Source of the DNA: Hericium rajendrae
Taxonomy: Eukaryota; Basidiomycota; Agaricomycetes; Russulales; Hericiaceae
Direction: 5' to 3'
Assembly (NCBI GenBank): GCA_033439255.1
Contig: CM065880.1
Span: forward strand, 3,410,001-3,474,000
Length of the DNA: 64,000 bases
The position numbers were made by a program, and so were the translations under genes. This document shows positions 54,734-64,000 of the stretch, piece by piece (position 1 is the first letter of the stretch; every line of letters starts with the position of its first letter). A model generated the notes under the pieces. It did no database searches. It was not told the origin of the DNA and was given only the letters and a program-made list of their open reading frames with translations.

Positions 54734-57700
54734 CTAAAGATCCATAGAATGTGGACTCATCACCAGGCTTCGAATTACCTCTTCTGTCGTCCACTCTGCA
54801 ACCTCGCCGGTGCCACCTGTAAAAGACCGCCACAGCAACATCCGCGAAGTCAACGCATCCCATGTTGCATCCTTCTCCTCTAGAGTCATCGCTGTTCGCC
54901 AAAGGGCTTCAATGGACTGGCCCCAAGTCGCGACGGAATCAGCATCAGACTCCTTTTCCTGCAGCGTGTACGTGTTATGAGGTGACGGCAAGTTATGCGC
55001 CGATGGATGGACGGGTCTTCCTGGTGACAAAATGGTTTTCTCCAGGCGAGCGAAAGAACCAAGAGATTTTGACAGAAGCGCTGGCATGCTGGGCACAGAT
55101 GAGCCTGGCAATAAACTGAGCCGGAGAAGGACCTGCGAGATCGATGCTAGAAAGCTCAACGACGGACTCGCTGTCAAGAAAGGTTGTTCAGCGTGTGGTA
55201 CATCCCAAACTGCATTGTTACATACCGGTAGCGTCTGTGAGAATATTCAAACACCTGCCGATGGCTGTTCGCCATTGACCGGCCGTAGCGGATTCAATTT
55301 TCGAAGAATCGACCACGAGCAGTATGTTTTCAATGATCTTCAACCAGAGCGCGTTCTCGCTCCCTTTCGCAGATTGAATGACCATTTCGATCCAGGTCAG
55401 CAGTGCCGATTTGAGTAAAAGGTGCGTCGCCATGCGCCTGCTGCTTGTCAAGTTGAGAAGGATCTGCCGAACAATAAGCTCTAGAAATTGGGTGAAGGTT
55501 ATTATACGTACCTCGAGCACACCATTTCTGAGCGTGCGATCTGACTCTGTGCTCTGCCAGATACTCGCCAGCAGATCCCACGTATGTCTTCGCTGGAATA
55601 TTCTCCATTCTTCTGAGCCGGCACCAAGCATTGCATCCGCTAGGAACTTCAGTATCCAGCCGCGCTCTTTCTTCCAGTCATCAGTGCTGCTATAGAGCAT
55701 GTTGTAGAGCATCGGAATGTCGGTGGTGTCCACCTCAGGTCGCTGGAGCAAGAATCGTGCTGTCAACGGATATGTGAAATTGGCGGGGTAGAATACACCG
55801 CGTAGTGCATGGGCAAGGAGGAGGGTTGTGAATGACGGCAAGCGATGGACCTCGCCGTAGGAGTCACTGGGAAGAGCGTTCCTGACGAGATTGAAAATAT
55901 ACGAGACATGAGGCTTTTCTTGCAAGTCAGCAACCTGAACGTTCATCATGTATGATCAGTGAATATTCCGAAAGTATGAAGGCGAGATTACCTCGAGCGC
56001 TCTGCCAATGGCTACAATCTGAGTCAATGCCATTTCGCGAAGCATGTCATCCTTTGAGGACAACGAGCGAATCAAGAGGCTGACAACATTTGTGCGGAAG
56101 AACTGCACCCAGTCGAGTGCAGAAGTCGGCAGGCTGTCCGCCAACATCTGCGCACAGAGTAAAGCAACGAAGACAGGATCGTAGAGTTGGCTGTCTGTTA
56201 TAGCCGACGGCGCTGTGATCGCATCAAGTCCCCCCACCGCTCTCCACCATGGGAATGTCATGCACGAACGGAAAACTTGAGTGGGATCCATGGTTGACAA
56301 GGCCTCACGCGCATCGTTAGAGGGAAGGCCCCCTGATGATGACCATCTTGCCAACAGAGAAGCCACAGAGGACTTGCGTGTCTCCTCGAACAGCTGGAAG
56401 ATACTCAAAAGGCGGCGATCTGACCTAGAAAGGGTCCCGCCATAGACCTGCATGAGCGGCTGAATGTGACTCGGCTGACAGGTGTTCGTCGGATGCTGGT
56501 GGAAGAGCGTATGCAGAACGCTGATGATGGCCTCACGACAAGATGAAGTCACTGAGACGAATCTGTAGAAGTGCGAATGCTGGACTATGCCTTGTAGATG
56601 TCGGTTGACAACAAGGGGCTGGGCGATTCCTTATGTCAATGCGATATCTCACAAGTATTGCTATCAGGGCATACCTTCAAAGGTGAAACGCCGATCAGCT
56701 CCTCTGCAAATGACAAGGCCTGCGGATCTGCCAATCTATTTTGAACAATGGCCGCCAGAACAGGTTCGACAAGATGAGGCTTTGGCTTCGCGACAGATTT
56801 AGATAGATGCCCTGCCCAGCACGTCAATTGGCCAACGCATGATAGCAAATCAATGATCACTTACTCAATGCATCTACAACTTCGCGGTCCTCTGCGCCTT
56901 CGGTGGTAAAATGCCGGGCTGCCCATTTAAGGCCATGGTCAAGGATAGCCTCAGCGCACTTCCTACCGTCTTCGTCCAGGTTGACGATCCGACGGCCCAG
57001 GACCAGAAAATCTTCTGTTATGCTTTCGAGCGACAAGCTTTGCAGTGCATGTCCAACAGCCGTCAGGAAGACTGTTCTCTTGGATAAAGACAGATGGATG
57101 AGGGCAAAGAGGGAGGAACCGCAGGTTGCTCGGTGACGAGACGAGCTCTCCTCATCCAAGACATCCTTAAGCAAAGACGCCAGATGATTGTCCCAAGCAC
57201 CGGCCTCGAGGTCAGCATGAGCAGCGTCGATGGCCTGGACTACATCGAGATACGCGTACATTACGGGCGCCAGCTCGGATGTAGCGTGTGTAACTGCCGC
57301 CGGTGACGCAAGGTATCGACCACAAGCCTCCCGCGCTTCGAAACTGAGATAAAGAAGGCTCTTGATAATGTCTAGGGTTTGCCGCGACCAGGGAGACTGA
57401 GACAGAAGTGCACGGACATCTAAAGCATCATGCTTTACCAGCCGTCGTGACCATCGCACCTCCCCTTGCTCGGTGAAGTACGACAACGGAGGCATATCAG
57501 CAAGATCAACAACTGGCAGGTGACCGTCGAGTGACAAAGGCAGACATGCTTCCAGCGTGATCCTGGTGATGTTATGCAGCGTTGGCAGGTCCTTCAGAAC
57601 GGAACAGAGCGCGAGGAAACTCGGCAGACGCGGGCTTAGCGCAGGCCCAATGTCTGAGGCGGCTGAGTACTGTTCGATTGCGACCAGAATGGCCAAGACG

Positions 57701-60700
57701 ACATCATGGAGGCTTCGCCCGATATCGTGTGAGATGGCCCCAGAGACGCAGTCGAATAGATCCAAGAGCTCCTCAAGATCCATGTACCGAATCCACGAGA
57801 CAACGTGATTGGCCTACACAAGTAGGTTAACGCCGAGTTGAAAGAACTGGAAGTTTTGTTAACCTTGGAAAGATCGCCTGACTGGAGAAGGGATCTAGTC
57901 AAGGCAGTCCAGTGCGACGCAAATGTTGCTATGATGTTTCGCTGTTCCGCTTTGGTCGGGTCAATCGATGCTCGCAACAGTATCTCAACTCCTACATTAC
58001 CGTCAGCATAGTTATCATCGAACGCAGGGTCGCACGCACCTTCGCGATCGTCCTCGTGAAGAGAAGATGCCGTACACAGATCCTTGACCACAGGAAGACC
58101 AAACAAGTGGTCCTTCAACTTCATAGCTTCAGAAGCCGGCAAATCCACGTCTGCGCGGCGGACAATGTCGGCAATGGTGATGAGAACATCTCGCCGCGAC
58201 CTTGCATGCGTCCGTGCCTGGCGCATTCTGTGGCTTAGGAGAGTAATGGCGGATTTGGCTTCTAGGAGCGCAGGTCGCTCTTTGAAGACTGTACCAACGA
58301 GCACCTCCCTCAAGAAAGGATCGGATAGATGCTCCGTGCTACAATGCGCAGACAGGGAATCGAAAGTCGTCCTATATAAATAAGTCAGTCACAGCCAGTG
58401 CAACAGTACGGATACTTACTCGGCGTGGAACGTGGGACGTGATACCGTGAAGGCAGAATCGCAAAGCAATGATTGACGAGGGTCAAGGAACGTAGTAAGC
58501 TGCTTGATAGCTGGCGCGTGCAGGCGCTCCATGACCTTGACGAGACGCTCGACATGTGCAATTGACACGCCGCAGCCCACAAGGCGGATCCAATCGACAA
58601 GCTCCAATGCAGAGGCACGACGTGCAGCAGAGTCAGAAGCTACGAAACGTTGAGAGTCGCTTCAATTAAAATGAGAGACGGCACTTACGTAGTGACAACT
58701 GTTCGACCTGGCTGATGAACGTCTCCACAGCCACTGTCTCCTCCTCTTGCACTGGCGTAACGACAGCGTCTCCGTCTAATCTCTTCAACGACGCATCCAT
58801 CACAGCAATCTCCCGTAGAATCGCCTCAGTCATAGTCAAGTACTCCTCAAACAACTTGTCCTTCGGTACGGCAGACACGATCTTGTCCGCATACGCAACC
58901 AAGAAACTCCAATCCAACACCTTGCCCGCCATCTTCCCAAGCAGGCGCCTCACAAAAGTCACGATCGCCAACAAGTCCGACGGCATCAACAGCCGGCCCG
59001 CAACCTTCGCCGCCAGTTGTTCCGCCACCGTCATGATCAGCGGGCTGGGGTACAGCTGCGCCGCGTCGTCCGCAGGCGCGACTAATGCGTGGAGATCCTC
59101 CAGATATCGGTACGGCGTCTTCACGCAGCGCTGGATGCAATCGTCCAGGAAGGCGAGCACCGCTGCGCGCTCGTCCGTGAGAGGCGCGCCGTCGGGTGCT
59201 TCGGTGCCTGAGCTGCGCGCCATGGTGGGGAGGGCGGAGAGCCAGATATAGATCTCGTCTGCGTCGTGCTGGAAGAGGACGCTCTCGGACAGCACGCGGC
59301 GCACGAGAGCTTCGATTTCATTCCTGATCGCGGGGATTTCAGTCGAGGTGTAACTTTGCAGGAGGATGTATAGATGCGAATGCGGTCCTAGGAATGGACA
59401 TCAATCACGGCGGGCATGGGTGTCATTCGAATGGTCATACCTGTTTTGCTCGACCAGGAGAACTGGTCGCTTTCGCGCAGCAGCCGCAAAATATGCAATT
59501 GTCTCAAAGTCTGCAGGCCGGCGATCGAATCCGTCGCATCTCCGATGTTGCCCGCAGAGCCATCAAAATTTGAAAGAAGCTTGCCCACATCAAATCGGGC
59601 CTCCGCCACAAGCTGGGGCAGGCACCGGTGATAAAGCCACAGCACGCGCGTCACGCTCTCTGCTAACAACGCCGTCTGCGTGGCGTTTTTCGGCGGGCTC
59701 GACGGCGCGGGTTCGACCAGCTTGTGCTGCGACAGCGCGACGACGACCTGGAACTCCGGCACGCGACGGCGGGCCTCGCGCTCGAGGTCCTGCCTGCGGC
59801 GGCTCCACTGTCCGCTCTCACCCTCTTCTAGCGCCTTCTCGACCTTGTCGAAGAATTCGAGCACGTCTGCATACTTCATGAGGCACTTTGCGAGCGCGAG
59901 CGCGGTGCAGTGTTGCACGAGTGGAGAGGGCGACTGTAGGCCTCGTGAGAAGTGGGCTTTTGTGTTGACGGACGGAAGCACGTTCTCGAGGATGGTGGCG
60001 AGGGGAGGTGGTGAGGGTTGGTAGAGCGTGCTGTTTGGGAGGAGGAAGGACTGCGTTGAAAAGGGAAGGGAGATGACGGTGCCGAAGAACGAGACGTTCG
60101 CGATCCATTTTGAGGAGAGGCGAGGCTCGAGGGTCAGCGCTGCTGCAGACCAGTACCTGATGATAATATGTCACTCAGGACCTCCGCATCATCAAAGGAT
60201 CGAAAACGACTCACCCGGCGACGAGCTCAGGGCACGAGGACAGAATCTTGAGGGCAAGCTCTTGCTGCCGAGGGTCTTCGTTGACCTTCAGCCCCTTCAA
60301 GATATTGGCAAGAATTTTGTTGTAGATGCGGCTTCCTTTTGTTGTTGTTGTTTCGTCTTCATCCGCCACACGCCCAGCGTCTTCATCAACCTCGCGAGGG
60401 TACCAACCACGATCCTTGAAGCATACACCAGTCCCTGGGCGTGTACAGATGGCAAGCAAAAAGTGGTGTACAAGGTCGGCGGGGACCTCATCACCGTCGC
60501 TGCCCTCGGAGGTTGAACGTTCATAGAGTTTAATCAACTGTCTCCGTATGAGCGTGGTGCGATGCACAAGTTTAAGGCTTTATAGATACCTGGTTCAACG
60601 TTGTTTCATTAAAGATGTTCACTTTGAATGTTCTTTTGACCTTCGGATCCGACCAGATCCCAGCCCAGCAGGTCTCGAGGATCTTACGGGCGACAGGATA

Positions 60701-61670
60701 AGGATCTTGGACCAGACCTTTGAAGATTGACGACAAGTTATCTCTACGTTGCTCTAGGAAAGTCGATTTGAGCGAGCTGGGAGTTGTCTCGTCCACAAAT
60801 GAGAGAATGAATAGGACATAAAGAGTGCGAATGTCTAAAGAGGGCCGCTTAGCATATGGAGCTGAGCGAGACTTATGAACTTACCTGGAACAGAGAGCAT
60901 GTCGAAAGTACTCTTGCCTTTCCGTCTCATGGTCATGAGCTTCGGCAGCGACTGCGAAATGAGGTCAGGCTACGCCGCACTGCACGAGCTGAAAACTCGA
61001 ACCTTCGTCTCCCATGCAAACCCTTCAAACACGGCTTTACGTTCTCGGCCTCCAGCAAAAGAGGACATCGCGTTGAAAAGCTTCATTGTTGCCATGATGA
61101 CCTCATTGTGCGAGCCCCCAAGGGAGGAATTCAACTGCTGCATCCATTTTGAAGACAGCAAAGTGCGGAGGATAGCATGCCCGTATACGTGGTAGGTATA
61201 TTGCGTCGAAAGAAGATTCAACAGCGAGGCCAAAACGGATATGACTAGAGCAAGCAGACTGGACTGCCGCTGTGTGCAGACGTGAGCGAAAGTGCGTACG
61301 ACATCTCAAGCACACGTACCTGGTTGATACCGTCCCAAATCTCAAAAATTTCTGCTGCGCCAGATGATACGTCCATCCAACTCTTGGCCAGTAGCAGCCG
61401 TTCATCTTGAGGTGATATTAGCCCTTCGCTCGCCCTGACAGTGAATTGGTTTCGCAACGAAGTCAAAACTGAAGCAAAATCAGCTCCGAGCAAGTTACGA
61501 CACCATGCGATGCACGCACCTTCCATCAGGCTGTCTGGGTTCTGATTTCGGAGGCTTGTCCGGATTTCATCCGTGCTAGTAAACTTGTGCGCACTCCGGG
61601 AGTTGTTGTCTAGCTTTGCGCGTTTCCTCGGGGGCTCCGTGTCATGGTGAGCAGTTTTCCGCGTCGGCAT
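54734..61670 (-). CDS. URB1: URB1/Npa1-type 60S ribosome biogenesis protein
   Basis: A very long multi-exon gene (roughly 15-18 exons) starts MPTRKTAHHDTEPPRKRAKL at 61670 and stops at 54734. Near the N-terminus the Npa1 domain appears with GVCFKDRGWYPRE, ILANILKGLKVNED and CWAGIWSDPKVKRTF. Middle exons are long alpha-helical repeats (LLDFLD-, LEACLPLSLDGHLPVVDL). The C-terminal NopRA1-type domain has DIPMLYNMLYSSTDDWKKER, GWILKFLADAMLG and RRHTWDLLASIW. Yeast Urb1 sits in the nucleolus and acts in an early pre-60S particle with Npa2, Rsa3 and Dbp6. Protein length would be near 2000 residues, as expected. The downstream part was duplicated to 50474-52128. Exact splice sites were not all traced. 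Confidence 0.87.
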
Positions 61671-62292
61671 GCTTGCACGAAAGGTCAGAAAGCACGTCCC
61701 TGGAGCAATTCCTCCGTCTTCACGCCTGTGCGTTCACCAAGCCTGGCGATGAAAGCAAGTCTAAAGCCTTGAAAGTGGACAAGAAACCTGAAAGTTGCTT
61801 GAAAGTTAATAACAAGAAATCCGAATGACAGGCTGCTGCATTGGCAGGCGCCTCATAGCAAGATCTTATCTTATCTATTTCCAGAATAGGTAGTTCACTT
61901 CAACTGCAGTTCGTCCTGCGGAGCGCTTGACCCAGCCTCTTGAACTTTTTCTTTGCCACAGTCACTGCTTATCCCGAAGCTCGTAATAAGTATCGTACCC
62001 AGACGATTCGTAATTATGAGGTCAAGATAATGGCCTGTCGAGAACTGTACTGGCTAACACGTCATGTTGTTCTGACTCCCGTGTTTCAGTACTTCAGTGC
62101 GCATGCGGCGGCGGTGCGGTTGGCAAGATTGAAGACACATGGGTCTAGGCCGTTGCTTCGTTTACCTGCCAATCGCATGCGTGGATTGTGACTGTCATTG
62201 TTCATACTAATCGTAGTTAAAGTGGCCACCTTGCAACTGCGATCGATATAAAGGACGAGGGAAGCTGCTCGGATTCTTCACCATCTATCGCC
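61671..62292. promoter_or_regulatory. divergent promoter region of URB1 and oxygenase copy 6
   Basis: The two starts face away across 622 bp. Repeated CTTGAAAGT motifs occur at about 61766-61807. TATAAAG at 62247-62253 precedes the oxygenase ATG by about 40 bp. No gene is seen. Confidence 0.5.
62247..62253 (+). promoter_or_regulatory. TATA box of oxygenase copy 6
   Basis: TATAAAG lies 39 bp upstream of the ATG at 62293, at a similar position to those of the paralogs. Confidence 0.5.
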
Positions 62293-63813
62293 ATGACCAA
62301 GTCGAAGATCACGGTTTCCCCTATTCTGCAACCTTTGAGCAAGTCCATCGTGAACAAGCCACCATATGTCAGTGGCACTTTGTCTCTACAACCGAAGGAT
62401 TTTCTGCTGCACTATGGCACTGCAGCAGACCATCAGTACGTTTTCGGACAGTCTAGTATTTTGTGAGAGTAACAATGTTTCTTTTCCTGCAGCTGCATTG
62501 ATCTCGCAAACGCTAGTCCAGAGCAGCTCTCTGCGCTTTCTGAGGCCTGCCAGCCAGCGACGTTTGGCGCGAACAATGAAGACGTTCTCGACGAGACATA
62601 CCGTAAGGCGAGAAAGATGGACGTTGATCGCTTTGCGACGTCCATTGTTCCCGAGCGGACTGACCTCATGAAGATCATTCGCGCGGAGCTTCTTGAGGGT
62701 GCAGACTCTCAGCGCCCCATCAAAGTCGAGCTGTACAAGTTGAACGTATATGGTGCGTGCCCCAGCAACGTCTGCTGCGTTTGCTCATCAACGTCCTCCG
62801 CAGACCAGGGCTCTTTCTTCAAGGCTCATCTTGATACACCTCGCTCTGAAAGCATGTTCGGATCTCTCGTTCTCGTGTTCCCGACTCCTCACGAAGGAGG
62901 CTCTCTTATCCTCCGCCACCAAGGCGAGCAATGGACAGTCGACACCGCCAAACTGACCTCCGAGCAATCTCAGCCCTCCATTGGCTTCGTCTCATTCTTC
63001 AGCGACGTCGAGCACGAGGTTTCCCTTGTCGAATCTGGCCACCGCGTTACGCTCACATTCAACTTGTACTACGACGACATACTCCCAACACAAGCGGGCA
63101 CCGAGCCTTCGTCTTCAACCGCCATATCTCCAGTCGACGCTCAGTTTCGATGGGATCTTCTCGTTGTGCTCGCCGATCCTGATCTTCTGCCTTCTGGCGG
63201 CATGCTCGGCTTCGGCCTGCGACACGTCTATCCGATCAAGAAGACTCTCAAGCATGTCCGCAAGCTCCTCAAAGGCAGCGACGCCGCCATCGAGCGCGTC
63301 TGCCGCTCGCTCGCTCTCAAGACGCAGGTCTACCTGTGTTACCACGACTGCACCAGCTTCGAGCGCTATGAAGTAGTGGAGCACGTCATCTCGCCCAAGG
63401 TCCCGACGAACATAGAGACCCTAGACTGGAGCATTGTGGAAGAGCTGAAGGAGAAGTATCGCGCGAAGGTCGTTCATCGAAAGATTATCGAGGGATGCGG
63501 GAGGTCGAAGAGGGACGAGGCGGCTGTGGAGGCACAAGTTGACGAGGTCGTCGAGTGGGCCACTTTGCCGGAGTCTCAGACGGTCGTCAAGAGTGGATAT
63601 ATTGCCTACGGCAACGATGCACAGCAGGAATATGCGTATGGCCATGTCTGTCTGATGGTGCGTGTTCCCAAGGCCGAAGACCGGGCAGAGATTATGCAAG
63701 GGGGTCAAAATATTTCTTTTGGTGATGGACAGGACAGCAGCGATGACGATGACGAGGAAGACAGCGACATGAGGGACAGAAGCGAGAATAGCGACGAGGA
63801 TATGGACGAGTAG
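62293..63813 (+). CDS. 2OG-Fe(II) oxygenase-like protein, copy 6 (470 aa)
   Basis: Three exons, 62293-62435, 62493-62752 and 62804-63813, with introns of 57 and 51 bp; 471 codons in phase. The second intron has no stop in frame, so an unspliced product would carry 17 extra residues (ACPSNVCCVCSSTSSAD region). Motifs: LSKSIVNKPPYVSGTLSL, CQPATFGANNEDVLDETYRK, His143/Asp145 in FFKAHLDTPRS, His205 in FSDVEHEVSL and Arg215 in SGHRVTLTFN. The C-terminus is a strongly acidic Asp/Glu/Ser tail. It has the same exon layout as copies 2 and 3, so this is the ancestral structure of the group here. Substrate unknown. Confidence 0.87.
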
Positions 63814-64000
63814 TTCGAGGGTAACGAGCTCCAAGGCAATTGAGGTAACGCAAGGTTCTTCGCGACGAGCTTGTGTCGTGTGACCGCTTCGACCGCAACG
63901 TATTGTCTTTCTACATTGAAAAATATGTAGAGAAACGTCAGTCATCAATTTGAGAAGAAATCTCCGGGAAAGCATCGATGCATGATCTTTGGATGAAGGC
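63814..64000. other. 3' flank of oxygenase copy 6
   Basis: The last 187 bp have no feature that I can support. Confidence 0.4.

Larger units (their letters stand above)
52170..56428. repeat. tandem segmental duplication, right copy
   Basis: This is the counterpart of 44520-52128. Its left flank (GGCACCTTC..GACGTGTGAG..CTGTCAGGCAG) is uninterrupted where the left copy carries E3, so it acts as the empty site. Confidence 0.8.

Noticed and set aside
1-64000. Retroelements or virus-like elements
   Set aside because: No reverse transcriptase, integrase, capsid or paired LTRs were recognised; all mobile elements seen are DNA transposons or foldbacks, apart from a SINE-like segment.

Overview
This window looks like a chromosome of an agaricomycete (mushroom or wood-rot) fungus, most like a polypore. 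Genes carry many introns of about 50-65 bp with GT..AG ends and short exons. GC-rich housekeeping genes alternate with AT-rich repeat tracts. Several families are typical of basidiomycetes: expanded 2OG-Fe(II) oxygenase-like proteins, multi-pass membrane proteins with a GIAPTLIIVRLGLG C-terminal motif, P450s, and hAT transposases with a BED finger. No prokaryotic, viral or retroelement genes were recognised.

Layout. 1-8.8 kb: the 3' end of an oxygenase gene, then degenerate and AT-rich sequence with foldbacks and a 508-bp MITE, then a small gene resembling fungal MLKL-type helical-bundle proteins. 8.8-11.6 kb is a housekeeping block: UBC1 (E2 with C-terminal UBA), divergent HEM13 (coproporphyrinogen III oxidase) and tRNA-Val(AAC). 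11.8-13.0 kb: two local duplications. 13.4-23.8 kb: two tandem paralogous membrane-protein genes. The second is split by a 5.5-kb inverted-repeat element (E1) whose arms are minisatellites, and one of its introns holds a 356-bp MITE. 25.3-29.7 kb: two tandem MFS transporter genes. 30.0-41.3 kb: two divergent oxygenase genes. The second is broken by a 945-bp element and by a 6.8-kb hAT transposon that itself contains a 2.25-kb inverted-repeat element (E2). 41.8-44.0 kb: a P450. 44.6-47.9 kb: a near-perfect 3.35-kb palindromic element (E3). 48.5-61.7 kb: URB1 (ribosome biogenesis) and an oxygenase gene, with a tandem copy of the oxygenase plus the 3' part of URB1. 62.3-63.8 kb: a sixth oxygenase gene.

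The strongest candidate for something undescribed is the E1/E2 pair. Both are large foldback elements with minisatellite arms, flanked by candidate 7-bp direct repeats (CCTTCTG and GCTCATT). They have unrelated arm sequences but share a ~55-bp core in the unpaired centre, including an identical 16-mer, GCTCGGCAATCACCGA. The organisation recalls Drosophila FB/Galileo foldback elements, but I recognise no named fungal family. The 44-bp arm repeat of E1 differs between copies almost only by C-to-T/G-to-A changes, pointing to methylation-linked (RIP/MIP-like) decay.

The genes do not form one pathway. UBC1, HEM13, URB1 and tRNA-Val are housekeeping. The oxygenases, transporters, P450 and membrane proteins are lineage-expanded accessory families sitting where transposons accumulate.
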